Shown here piece after piece: positions 24,029 through 37,200 of a DNA stretch of 64,000 nucleotides. This DNA is from Dillenia suffruticosa. Taxonomy: Eukaryota > Streptophyta > Magnoliopsida > Dilleniales > Dilleniaceae. The translations under genes were made by a program, and so were the position numbers. The DNA lies in the NCBI GenBank assembly GCA_033439265.1, contig JAVTVX010000021.1:12737001-12801000 (forward strand), given 5' to 3'. The notes under the pieces were generated by a model. The model saw only the letters and a program-made list of their open reading frames with translations. It did no database searches and was not told the DNA's origin. Numbering within the stretch: the stretch's first letter is position 1; the number at the start of each line of letters is the position of its first letter.

Positions 24029-24094
24029 TATTTATTTAGGAAATGTTAGAAGACATACGGGCCGTGATTTGGGATTCAAGACGATAGTTTTTAA
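23730..24094 (+). repeat. Three diverged copies of a ~40-bp direct repeat
   Basis: The unit (ga.aacaggctgagatttggg...gatagttt) occurs at 23730-23767 and 23919-23958, and more diverged at about 24050-24094 (acgggccgtgatttgggatt...gatagttttta). Spacings are about 190 and 130 bp. The third copy lies inside the inverted-repeat element that begins at 24029. Confidence 0.6.
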
Positions 24095-24743
24095 TATTCT
24101 TTTCCTTGTTTTTTTTTTTTAATTTTTTTATTATATCGATTGATATCAAAAGTCATATTTTGATTGATTCAGTCTGAGACTTACAGTGAGCCATTTAACG
24201 ATGCTACCCTTCCAACATAACCTGTGTCATGCCCAAATCACAAGTCAAATTCAGAATCTTGATTAACGGATTTAACGTTACATCCCACTAGTCCAACTGA
24301 CTGTTGATCTTTTTCCATTTTCATCATTTGCTTATTTTGTAAATGTTTTATTCAGGACACCCCGGTGGTTAAGAGCTCTTACTCTAATATTTATCCTGAA
24401 ATCTCATGTTTGAATTTCGTGGGCCCATGTAATTCCGTAATTTTCACGACTCCTATATAACAAAAAAAAAAAGATTTTATAAATATATATATTTTTTAAG
24501 TTTTGAACTTAAGAATTGGTTAAGAGATGTGATATCTCATCCCACTAAACCAAATGTCCATCGATCTGATTATGCAAATTTGATATACCATTTTCTTCCA
24601 TTTATTTTTCTTTCGGGCATCTTGTTAACAAGTGCATCGCATAACTTATTATAAATTACATTTTGTTGGATTAATAATATTCTTAATTAAATACCAATAG
24701 TAAAATATTCTTGGTATGTCTTCTAACATTTCCTAAATAAATA
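24029..24743. mobile_element. Putative 0.7-kb element bounded by perfect 30-bp inverted repeats
   Basis: 24029-24058 and 24714-24743 are exact reverse complements over 30 bp (tatttatttaggaaatgttag and the following aagacatac, read on the left side). The interior is non-coding and includes a stretch (24125-24320) with diverged similarity to 28520-28700. Length and non-coding interior fit a MITE-like DNA element. I could not confirm a target-site duplication because both flanks are TTTA-rich. Confidence 0.5.
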
Positions 24744-25352
24744 ATATAAAAATTAAAAAAAAACATTATTGACATGGCAAGCCTAAAACTAAAATTATTT
24801 ATTGACAGAAAAATTATATATATATCTCTTTTATTTTATTTTTTTTACATATAATCATAAAAATTACAAAAATATATGTACTCAAGAAGATTGGAATACT
24901 AGATTTCAGAAAAAACACTAAATTTGTTATTTTGAGCAGAGATGACATGGGGTGGGGAAGGTGCAATCAATAATTTTTCTAATTGATAATCATAATTAAT
25001 ATATCCATAACTGATAATCATGATATGGGCATTTATAGAAATTTAAACAGACCCTTAATTAAATTTCCTTCCATGTCAAAATGATATTCATACTTTTAAC
25101 CAAAAGCCTCTAAATCCACTCAAAAGCATTTTTTTCGGATCGAAAACTACAAAAAATTTCTGACCCTTTACATGCTTTACAATCTTAAATTTATGAACAT
25201 CCTTCTTTTGTTGCGCAATTTCTCCAATTTTTGGTCTCTAAACAGCCTGGAATGACCAAATGCACTTTCAATTTGTTTGTCCCTTTTTTTTTTGTTTTTT
25301 TTTTTCAATTGTTTGAGAGGAAGAACACATTGAATTGAAAAGGGGAAGAAAA
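24744..25352. other. Upstream region and leader of the DUF936 gene
   Basis: AT-rich with no other coding feature. T-rich runs at 25285-25310 precede the start codon. Confidence 0.45.
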
Positions 25353-27506
25353 ATGGAATTCTCTTTGGAGTCTGGAATTCTTGTCAAGCTTATTGATCAA
25401 ATTGGTGTCAATGAAAATGAAGCATTAGCGGATGCAAAGCCTGTTTTATTGCAAATAAGAAGCATAATTCCTGTAATGGCTGATGATGATCAGTTGTGGC
25501 CAAACGAAGGCTTCTACTTAAAGGTATCCGATTCCTCACATGCAGCATTTGTCTCTCTTCCTCATGAACACGATGATTGGATTCTTCGAAATGAATTGCA
25601 AATAGGTCAGTTCATCTATGTCCAAAAGATCGAGTCCTCTTATCCGCTACCAATCATTAGAGGACTAGACCTTGTACAAGGTGTACATCCATTGATTGGA
25701 TCACCAAAAGACATTGTTGTCAAGACAAAGTTGCCTATTTTTGAGGATCAATCTGTGGACAATGATGACAGAAAGAAAGTGTCAAGACATGGGAATTATA
25801 GATCTGTCAGTGCCTCTAAAACACGGCCAAAAGGGTCGAATTTGATGCCTCGAAAAAGTGATGCAGGGCCGGGTTTTGTTGATAAAGATATAGATTTGAA
25901 TAGTACAAGATCATCTACATGTTCTGCTTCAATGCAGAAGATTAAGAGAAGAAGTTGGAATGGGGCTGAGATTGCAAGAGAAAACAAAGTTTCAGATTCC
26001 CCTCTTGCCAAGGACAGACCTCTCTGCTGCACTCACAGTGCCGATGTAAGTGCTTCATCTTCCAGTTCTTCGAGACCTACATTATATGAATATTTCTAGA
26101 AATGAGGTGTCTGTGTTATGTCTCGTTTCAGTGCCTGTGCTACCTAGTTTGAAACTATATGAACTACTAATGCAAAATCTCTTCTTTTATGCTAACAGGT
26201 TTCCCGGGTTCATTCAATTACGTATGAAATTTCTGATGGAAATTTGGTTTCCAGTGTGGGGAGACAAAGACAAGATGTTTCTCCTAGTACAAAATCAACC
26301 AAAAGTTCAATCAAGTACAAGAATAGGACATCGAAGAATAAGGGCGGAGAGCCTCAAAGGCCATCAGTGGTTCCAACAAAAGACTCGATCTTAACAAAAA
26401 CTAGTATTTCATGGAATGCGATCCCACCCAACCTAGAGAAGCTAGGGAAGGTAATTATCCTCGAGTGAACTTGTCTATCTTATACTTATGATTTTCAAAA
26501 AAAAATTATGGACCATGCATGTATATATTTGCAGGATGTTCATAGGCACAGAGACATGGCTCTAGCTGTGGCCGTGGAAGCTTTGCAAGAGGCTTGTGTT
26601 GCCAAGAGATTGATCAAATGCTTAAGGTGGTTAGCCAAAAAAGTGTTCCTATTCTTCATGTTTCTTATTTCACATTTTTTTTCCTCAGTGATTTCATTGA
26701 GTTACTAACCTCCATTTTCTTTTGCAACCCTTTTTAGCATATTCTCCGAGCTTCAATCATCAAACATGGATCATCTGCAGATTTCAATCGACAAATTCTT
26801 AATCCTTCAAGAGGATCTAACACATACTAGGCTAATTATACAATCATTACAACACATCACTTCATTGCAATCATCGGATGCTGACACAACCAGCTTTTAT
26901 TCAATCAATGAAATACTCAAACTAGCAAGTGAAAGAAAGAAAAATGCAGTTTCTTGGATCCAAGCAGCCATGGAATCCGATCTTTCTCCAATATTTTCCT
27001 CTTCCACAACCTCAAAGACTACCAACACAGGGAAAAAGTCCAGTAGCATGAGTGTAAGTATTACTAAATCAAAAAGTGCAAGCATTGTTGGGAACCAGAG
27101 AAAGATCGGAGATCATCAACGTGGCATAAAAACTGAGAGGGAAAATGCAGATGAAAATGTAAAGGTAAGTGCCTCGTTTGCATTGGATCTTGCAAAGAAG
27201 ATGCAAGTCGAATGTAGGAGATGGTTTTTGGATTACATCGAGAAGTTTCTAGATGGGGTTAAGGAGAAAACCATATCCATGGAATCACATAGACAAGTAG
27301 CAGAGATGATGCATCAGATCAAGAGAATTAGTGACTGGCTAGATACTTATGTTAGTAGTAAAGATCATGTTGAAGAGAACAATGTGTTGGATGAGATTGA
27401 AGTAGAAGCTAGTGGCAGAGTGAGGAACAAGATTTTTGAGGTTCTTCTAAGTAATGTCGAAAGATCAGCAATTGCATTGGAAAGTATGGATTCAACTACA
27501 CATTAA
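25353..27506 (+). CDS. DUF936 family plant protein
   Basis: Four exons (25353-26045, 26199-26450, 26535-26626, 26738-27506) give 601 residues. The N-terminal DUF936 region is clear ([13 protein letters not shown] near the start, [63 protein letters not shown]). The middle is Ser/Lys-rich and probably disordered. The C-terminal helical block starts [20 protein letters not shown], followed by [20 protein letters not shown] and [10 protein letters not shown]. The start ATG at 25353 gives [13 protein letters not shown], which aligns with the usual MASLTPGVLLKL start; an upstream in-frame TTG at 25335 is not needed. The biochemical function of the family is not established; no catalytic or membrane motif is seen. 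Confidence 0.9.
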
Positions 27507-28240
27507 TGGCCATTTTTGAAAGATTGAAGACAGAAAAGTTGTTTAGAAAGCCTTCAATTCTATTTTGCATAGCATGATAGCAGGGTTGTAATTTTGGTTT
27601 AACCTTAACGGGCATTTCAATTTTTAATGCAAGTCCTATACTATGTGTCTGTTCTTATAGTTTGTCCTGCCTTTTCTTTTTCTTTACAAAAAAAAATCAT
27701 TTTTTGTTGAAATTAAAAAAAAAGAAAGAAAATTCCAAACTACCAACAAAACAAATATAAATGACCAATTCCAAGTGATTTTGACACATTTCCTATTTCG
27801 AAAAAAATTACAAAAAAGCTCATGATCAAAATATCAAACTGTTCTTATTTAAACTCTCTTTTTCTTCATTCTTTTTTTCTTTATCTCTACTAAGTAGACG
27901 CAAGCGATGAATTTTTAGAGAGAGAGAGAAAGAGATAGAAAGAGAGAGAGGGAGAGAGGAGATTTGACTACCGTTTTTTGTTATCTTCTCTCTTATATTG
28001 TGGTTATGAACAGACTACTAATAGAGATGAGGAAAAGAAAAATAGAAAAAATCGATACAAAAGGACAAAAAGAGATAAAAGAAATTGGTGGCCCGATAAA
28101 GAGAAAGAAATCAATAAAGAGAAAAACAATCAAAATGATAAAGAAAAGATCACAAAGGGAAATGAGAGAAAAAAAGAGAAAATACAGATTAATCATCGAT
28201 TTATTGAAAGACATAAAGAAAAAGACAATTAAAGATTGAT

Positions 28241-28287
<47 letters not shown>

Positions 28288-31264
28288 CTATTAGAGGAAA
28301 ATGTTTTTTCATAAGCTAGTTTAGTCATCTTGCTTATCAGCATATTCATCATTTCACCATTTCCAAATCCGTTATAACTTATTATAATTTTCAGCTTTGT
28401 TACGGGTTCATTTCAATAGTAAAAGTTTCAAACCTTCATCCCGTTTCTACAAGTTTATGTATAATTTTTCTAATATATATCGTTGCTTAACCAGACTTAT
28501 TATAGTTAGATTTTTTCTTTTATTTATGTTTTATCAACCGATATTTGAATCATATTTTGAATAGTTCAGTTTGAATATTTTTTGAATTCATTTTAGGAGT
28601 AACTCTCCCGACATAATTTTTTTTATTTTTAAAATTTGAAATCAAAACTTGATTAACAGATCTAATATTTTTACCGACTAATCCGATGAATTGTCCCTCG
28701 GTCATTTATAGTTAGCCTAATTGGCTTACGCCATGCCTGAGTAAGGTTGGATTCCTTTTGCCTCCAATCACGCTTAAGATAGGTCTAGAATTTTCTCAGG
28801 GTTTAAAGTCTGGTGTAGTCTAAAATGTTCTATTTACACAAGCAAACTTGCCTACTTTAATCTCTTTCTGCATCCAGGGTGGTTGACCTCCAGCTGAGGC
28901 CTGAAGGGGAAGGAAGCCTGATTTCTCCACTTGGGACCCATATAGTTCTAACAAAGACATGTCCACTGCGAGAACTATCTCACCCCTTTTTTTAAAATTT
29001 TTTATATAATATAATCCTAATTATATGAACCAAAAATGTCTCCTAATTAGGGTCAAGTCAGGATCGCCATTGAAAAAAAAAAAAAAGAGAAAATACTTCT
29101 TTTCTTGCTTATGAAGATAGCAAAGAAGAACAAACAAAACAATGGGCTAGAGAAGTGATAACATCACAAAATTCTAAAAGCACTCATGTATTGTCCAAAA
29201 TAGGAGGAAAAAAAACACAGAAAACGTTAATGGCCAAATAGACTTGGCAAAAACTGCATTAACGTTATCCGAAAGTGCAGCAATCAAGTGCTCCATTGAC
29301 AATGACACAAGCTCATTCCTTATGGGATTAAACTACACCAATTGTGAGCTAATTACAAAAAGAATGTCTCTATTGTATACGTATTGGTTTATGTACATTT
29401 TGCGTACAAGAAAAGTATATGTGATTTTCCTTTTAATTTTTTTTTTGTTGTTATTTTGGGCTGTATTGACATGTATATCAATTAGGACGATGTGAAATTA
29501 TAATAATTACTCGTATTAATTGAGAGAGAGAAAAAAAAACTTGAACGACGAGAATAAATATCTATGAATTATTTAAATATAAATGAAAAAATGGTACAAA
29601 ATAGAGTATAGTAATATAAAAATATATATATTATCGAACCCACTTAATAGAATAAAAACATAATTATTATTATCATATAAAAAATAATCATATAACTGAA
29701 CATATGATATGAAATAGAATATAATAACGTAAAAAGATCCATATATTTAAACTTATTTAGTGGGATATATGCTTAACTACTGTTACTTTGGGTTATGAAT
29801 ATTTTTCCTAAAATCCATAATAAGAAGAACATGACACTCTTTATAAGAATTTTATATAATTTAGAAGACATACGTTATATTAAATTCGTAATTTTAGCTA
29901 TCAAATATTCGGTTTATATTTTCTTTTATAGTATCTTGAGAAGATAAATTTGTTATATAGTATAATTTATCTCTAACATCAATTATTTACAAATAGTTAA
30001 AGTAAATATAAAAAAAGATTTCTTAAATAAAATTAAATAGATACAAATTTGAGGAGCAAATTGGATTAACATTAACTATTGTCTCCTTTTCTCAAAATTA
30101 ACTTAAATTTAAATACCATACCACTTTATTTAATTTGGTCATACAAAATATTGTCCATAATTCCTTTAACCAATGTGATATAATATTTGGCTACTCAGAA
30201 TAAAAATATTATTAGTAATTTTTTTCCAAGATAGCTAAATTTATTGGTATTTGTGAGCTGCTTGGTTGGGTGAAGAATAAGGATGAAATAAAGTAATGAT
30301 CGAATATTTTCTTTTAACTTATCGAATTTTTTATATTGTTTTAATGATAGTATACAAGTTATATTTAAGATTTTTTAAAAATATATTTTTTTTAATTTTG
30401 TTATAATATTTATAAATGGAGTTGCTTCTTTGTTAACAATAGTAACATGTCACCGATTAGGCTATCGAGATTGAATTTTAATTCCTCTTTGTTTATTTCG
30501 ATATTTTATCTATATATATTCTTTGATCGAAATTATTTTGTTTCTAAAAGTTAAAATAATATAAAATTGATAAGTGATCGAAGTGTAATAAGCGAATAAC
30601 AGATATTTATATTAATATTAATATTATAACGGATAATTATGTATAAGATAATAATTCTTATTATTATTTTTTAATAACACATTGGTGTAATATTTCACAA
30701 GATAAATGTATTAAAAATAAACGTATGATTGGATACAAAGACAGGAAAGACAGGTTATTAGGTTAGCAGTGAATGTGTTGGACCCCCACAAAAGCGTTCC
30801 CAGCCAAGGATTTGAATCCAAAATTTCTGGTCAGGTTCTCGTTTCACATACTAAATTTGTAACATACTTTTCTCGATTTTTATATTTGTATTTAGGCATC
30901 GCATCTTAGTTTTGTTGACTGTTCCTTGTGTCTTTTTCTTTTTCTTTATTTTTCTACTCGTAGCTTCCATCTCTCCGAAACACTCACGCAAACTCTTCTT
31001 CACGGACGCACCAGAGCAGAACGCAAACCCATCAAATTTTCACTATTCCAATCAAAACCCAGTTATCAAAACCCTAAATTTTTGCCCGGATTTTGTTTTC
31101 AACGAAATTCCCACCAAAATTTTCCCATCAAATTTCGAAATCTCGATTTAATCAAAACCCCCATCACAAAACCCTTAATTCGTTCAGATTTCACTCTAAC
31201 TTTTGTGTAATCACAGTTCTCCATCAAAACCCGGATAGGTATACCTTAAATTTTATTATTTCAA
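27507..31264. other. Intergenic region; VSR promoter at its right end
   Basis: No gene is recognised over 3.7 kb. It contains an A/G-rich low-complexity tract (28013-28290), a stretch at 28520-28700 with diverged similarity to 24125-24320, and long AT-rich sequence (29500-30760). The last ~350 bp are the promoter and leader of the vacuolar sorting receptor gene and include a telo-box-like aaaccctaa at 31068-31076. Confidence 0.5.
28243..28287. repeat. (GA)n microsatellite
   Basis: More than 20 uninterrupted GA units at the end of a strongly purine-rich stretch (28013-28290). Apparent Lys/Arg/Glu-rich ORFs here arise from base composition. Confidence 0.85.
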
Positions 31265-34200
31265 ATGAAGCTGTTTGTGCGGTTTTTGGTGCTGATTTTG
31301 TTGAGTGAGATTGCTCATGGGAGGTTCATTGTGGAGAAGAATAGCCTGAGAGTGACGTCACCTGATAGCGTCAGAGGAACGCATGATAGTGCAATTGGGA
31401 ATTTTGGGATTCCACAGTATGGTGGAAGCTTGGCTGGGAACGTTGTTTACCCTAAAGACAATAGAAAGGGTTGTAAGGAATTTGATGGGACACCTTTCAA
31501 ATCCAAACCCGGGTCCCTTCCTACTTTTGTCTTGGTTGATAGAGGAGGTGAGGATTTTTTTAGGAGATTTTTTGGAATTTAATTAATTTATTTGTTTGTT
31601 CTTGATTAGTCGGCTTGTTTGTCTTTTTGAACTCGGATGTGCTTGATTGTTTGGAACTTTGTTTAGTTATCAGTGATTTAATGAATTTCAGATTTCTTTC
31701 AAATCCATGCCTGGGTGCCTCCCACTTTTGTTCATGTTGATGTAGGAGGTGGTTTATCCATTTATTGGATTTTATAGCTTAATAGATTAATTGATTTTCA
31801 TGATATTGTTGTTCTTTTCATTAGGTTGTTTGTTTTTTTAATTTGGTTGGGGGACTCGCTTGGCTATTTTAGGAAACGTTTAACCTCGGGTATGCTTTAT
31901 TTTTTGGGGAAATTTGTTTAGTGGTTGATGATTTCCAATTGAGTTAGCGCTTGCCGATCTGAATTTGAGCCTTTTTTGGTAAATTATTTTGTTTCCACTT
32001 TCTTCCCGGTAGACAAAGGTGGTGGGGTTTTTATTTTTATTTTTTTTTCAACTTTAATTTTACTAATTTCTTGTTCTTGTCACTATTGTTTGTTTGTTTG
32101 ATTAATTTGATTGTTTGTGGGTTGGAAATCTTAAGTTTCTGGAGTGTCTGGGAACTAACTACGATTGGCTTGGGTATTTCAGGAAAATTTTCAGACTTGG
32201 GTGTGCTTTATTGTTGGGATTTTGTTTGGTGTTTGGTGTTTTATAGCTGGTTTTGTTAAATTATGTTTTTATGTTACATTTTGTGTTTCCATTTTTTGCT
32301 GATAATTTGCTTCAATTTTTTTCTATATTTGTTAGGCATGGACGTAGGATAGGAAAATTACGCTGAGATGTGCATAATGACGGCTTTCATTCTTAGTGTG
32401 ATATGTCAACCTAACCATGTTAATACATATCACAAGTCCTTTTTTTGCTAATTAATTACTAATTAGGATTGTCGGAACCTGGCTGAATATAGTAGAAAGA
32501 TATAACAGAGATAGAAGCAAAGTGGAATTTATTATTTGGTTGACTTTTTAGTCCAGGATCCATTGAGTTTGGCACAGGTAGTTTCTGTTTTTATTTTCAT
32601 TCCTCATCACCACATTCACGCTAGCATGCTAAATGTGTAAACAACACCGTGGACATTGTAATTATCAAGGTTTTAAATAAATGCAATTTTAAATTTCTAT
32701 ATCTTGAAATGTCTGTTCTCTCCTATACTGTGATTTAGTTTTGTGCCGTAGTGACTCTATTTTCCAAGATTTAAAATTCTTATCTGAAAGGTGATGAGGG
32801 AGTTTATAACTTTGACAAGACCCCGATGCCTTCCTTAAGTCCTTTGTGGAATACTTGGCATCTCTTGCTGATGAACCTTAGCTGGCTGTAATCTTAAAAC
32901 AAGGTGGAAAAGAGTTGCTTGAGTAGATTCAGTGACTGGACTACATTTACACAGTAGGAAGCCTTGAATACCTAGACATTGGAATTGATCATTTTAATGG
33001 ATGCCCCTTAGAAGTGGCAATCTTCACCCTAGCTGTAGTTCAATTGTTTATTTATCTTTATCTTATATTATGGATTAAAAAAGAAGCATGAGCTTTTTAT
33101 TTTTCTCTTCAGATTGCTTTTTTGCGTTGAAGGTATGGAATGCCCAAAATGCTGGTGCTTCTGCAGTGCTTGTTGCTGATGATATTGAGGAACCATTGAT
33201 AACCATGGACACTCCTGAAGAGGATATTAAAAATGAAAAATATATTGAGAACATTACTATACCATCTGCACTTATTGAGAAAAGCTTTAGTGAAACATTA
33301 AAGAAAGCAATCAACGATGGGGAGATGGTTAATGTGAATCTTGATTGGAGAGAAGCTGTTCCACATCCAGATGATCGGGTGGAATATGAGTTGTGGACCA
33401 ACAGTAATGATGAATGTGGGGTAAAATGTGACATGCTAATGGAGTTTGTAAAAGATTTTAAAGGTGCAGCACAGATACTTGAGAAAGGAGGCTACACTCA
33501 ATTCACACCCCATTATATTACTTGGTACTGTCCTCAGGCATTCACGGTGAGCAAACAATGCAAATCGCAATGCATTAATCATGGAAGATATTGTGCTCCA
33601 GATCCCGAACAAGATTTCAGCAAAGGTTATGAAGGGAAACATGTGGTAATTGAAAATTTGAGGCAATTATGCGTGTTTAGAGTTGCAAATGAGAGCAAAA
33701 AGCCTTGGGTATGGTGGGATTATGTGACTGATTTCCAAATAAGGTGTCCAATGAAGGAAAACAAGTACAACAAAGAATGTGCTGATGCTGTTATCAAATC
33801 TCTTGGTATAAAATTTCTCTTGTACTGTACAAAATGCGGTCATCATTTAGGAATTCTTGTAATAATGTTAATGATGGACCTGTGCAGGGCTTGATCTTAA
33901 AAAAATTGAGAAGTGTATGGGAGACCCTGACACTGATTCTGAGAATTCTGTTCTGAAAGAAGAACAAGATGCCCAAGTATATATTCTCTTGTTTTTACCT
34001 TGTTTTAGTCTTTACTTTCTCTCTTCAAATACTGCTTTGAGAGTTCTTTTGTGCAAGCAATCATTTGTAATAGATTATTTTATTTCAATATCTTCAATGG
34101 TTTGACAAATATTTTTCTGTAGATTGGGACCGGATCTAGGGGTGATGTAACCATCTTGCCTACCCTTGTTGTCAATAATCGACAATATCGAGGTAAGTCT

Positions 34201-37200
34201 GTGTCCTTGTATTTTCTCATGTGACTTAGGTAGTCTCTGTTTCTAAAGCAAACACGTGTGCAGGGAAGTTGGAGAAGGGTGCTGTTCTTAAGGCTATTTG
34301 TTCTGGTTTTGAAGAAACTACTGACCCGGCCGTTTGTTTGAGTGGCGGTAAGCTAGTTACATGTGAACTTTGAAGCTAGTGTGAGTTTCAGCTGTACTGA
34401 CTATAGCTTATATGATGAAATAACTTTTTTGTGGCAGATGTGGAGACAAATGAGTGCTTGGATAATAATGGTGGTTGCTGGCAGGATACAACAGCGAATA
34501 TCACTGCTTGCAAGGTGCTTAAAAAAAAGGATCCCTGGCAATAAGAATTTTCCAGTTGCTCAACAATAAACTAACTTCTTGTGTTAATATTTAGGATACT
34601 TTTCGAGGGAGGGTATGTGAATGCCCTATGGTCGACGGTGTGCAGTTTAAAGGCGATGGTTACAACCACTGCGAAGGTACAATATTGTAGTCTATGTTTT
34701 TACTGTCATGGAATATGGGTAAGTAATCAGTGATCATTGCAAACTACGCATATTTAGTTGAATGCTCTGACGGAGGTGAACAAAATAGTTAACGTTGTCC
34801 TTAAAGCGAGGAAAAAATAAGTGTACAGAATCATTGTGCTTTATATTATAAACTTACCATAGTTACCAGATTCAGTGATCGCTCGGAACATGGTACAGGG
34901 TTCGGGAATGTGACGTGCACATATGTGCAATTGCAACATGTAAGGGGGTAGGCGTAGTTAGTATGCAGTGGTATGTTTTATGAACATGGTTGGTTCATTT
35001 TGTGTGTATATATATTTTCTAAAATCAAATATGTTGAATTCTTAGGGAAACTCAAAGTTTGACTTGGATGTTATATAGTGTGTTTCATTTAGATGCAAGC
35101 TTTCTATGCATGCACACAAGCCCTATGTTGATAAATATGACAGTTGGATATTATAAACCTTAAATTTTCAAGATTAGATTTTCCCACAAGGACTCTAGAA
35201 CCAAAAAAGAAAGAAATTTTTCCTAGATTTGTAGTTGATTTTATTTCAAACATAATCGCAATTATAAATGGCAAGACAATTTATGTTGTTGGACTTGAGG
35301 AAAATATATAGCTTTTACAGCTCTCTCCTAAACCATTCCCGCCTCTCCCATTAAAGGTTGTCTTTATCTCTTAAGGAAAACAAACGGCATTCTGAAACAT
35401 AGGATCCAGATCAGAATTCATGTTAAATTTAACAAATTGGATAACTATGGTCCAAAATGAATTTTAGGCTTTCCCAAGGTCAACTGTAAGTTCCTTTCAA
35501 AACTTTATTTTGTTTCTTTTTTTAGTGTTGGGAATTTTAGTTGCTACCCCTTGGGTGTGCAGTGGTCAACCCTGGCAAGCACATGGGTTTTAACCTTACC
35601 TCTACACATAACTTCATTGTGAAGCATCGCATCTGTCAAGTTTAGGGATGTCTCCATGTGGGAGATGGGTTTGGTTAGGGATCTCTATTTCCCATATCCT
35701 GTTTGCAGAAGTTAGTTGTCATAACCTTGTTATTTCTGGTAAAAACTGATATTAAGACTATTGAACTCCCTGTTGTGCTAAATATTAGGTTGGAGCAGGG
35801 TGGGGTGTTTACAATGGAAAGGTCTAAAAGGAAGTTATGTGGCTGGAAGAGTGGTTACCTCCCCAGATAAGATATGGTGGTGTCCTTTTATATCTTGTTG
35901 GGGAAAGAACATTCGGTAAAGGTGAAGAAGAGCAAGATGAAACTGGAAATAAAATGACAAGAAGAGGGGAAAACAGGAAATTTAGTTAAAATAGGATGGA
36001 TTTTCCATCTCTTTCCATATTGGTAAGAGACACTCCGCAGAAAAGCCCCGATGGCCAAACACCAAAAAGAGCCAAAAGACAATCTTATACAATAATAATA
36101 GAAGCGAAAAAGATTATTCCTTTTAAGTTCTTGTACATTTCCCAACCATAAAGACCACAACACCAATACTGTGTACAAGCCTTAAAAATTTCCAATCTCT
36201 CTTGGTGTTAGTTTAAGGGGGTAGCAATACCTTGTTACTCCTAATTCAATGCACTCATGTATTTGAAATCAAGATTATTAAGTCACCTGCCAAAGGAAGT
36301 GAGAAATCAAGGCATTCTTATTCTCTCCCTTACCAATTTGGAACTTATAACTAACCTTGGATCGAAATTACCTATATATAAATGAACTGAAGATAGAAAC
36401 TCTTTGCCAAAGGGCTAGAGAAAAATGTAAATTTCTGCTGACCTCAATTTATTGCCATATCGATTCCTTTTAATGGAACCGAGTCAATTATCTTGAGAAC
36501 AAGAATATATATGACAGTCTCCTTGCACATTTGATCATATACCTTCATCAGAGCATGCTCCATTTTTAACATCTTCCTAGGTGAAGGCATTTTGGTATGC
36601 ACTCGGTCCCTTCTTGATCCAAAACCAAAGATTTGTGCAATCAGTTCAGATATGCTCCACACCAAGGCCTCAAATAGTACTCTAGGTATATTTAGTTGCC
36701 GTAATGTAGCTAGTGAATATGGGGTTGCGATTCCTAGCCCACATCATAAATGTGCACAAACGTCTGGCGTACCCTCTACAGGTTGTGCAAGTGGTGGTTC
36801 TCCTCCCAAATTGATCTATGTTTCATTTTATTTCTGTTTGATGGATTACCATCCAAATGTGAACCATCTCATTTGGAACTTCATATGATTCTAACTCAAC
36901 AAAATATTTTCGACGCTGACATAAGATTTCAATCACAATCCAGATTTGCCTTGCAAAACAATTGGTTAAACCCTTCCACAATGAAACTTTTTTTTTGGGG
37001 GGGGAGGATGACTTCTAGACATTGTCTAGCTAATTTGCTAGAACAGGGATGGGTAAACAATGATATTAAAAAACCATATGCCAATTAAATGGATCAATTA
37101 TGCCATTAGGAAAGAGCTCTACTCCAAGTAACTGATCTTTTCTTGATGTCACAGTATTTTCCTTTGCTATAAAGGAAAAATATTCCTAGACAGCACTCCA

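Noticed and set aside
25335-25352. N-terminal extension of the DUF936 protein from 25335
   Set aside because: The codon there is TTG, not ATG. The ATG at 25353 gives the family-like start [13 protein letters not shown].
27964-28239. Two overlapping Lys/Arg/Glu-rich ORFs of 84-91 aa (and a Ser/Leu/Phe-rich one on the other strand)
   Set aside because: They lie in a purine-rich tract ending in a GA microsatellite; composition alone produces them and no conserved motif is present.
36444-37088. Open frames on both strands in VSR intron 7
   Set aside because: I could not match them to any transposase, reverse transcriptase or host family; kept only as a remark on the long intron.
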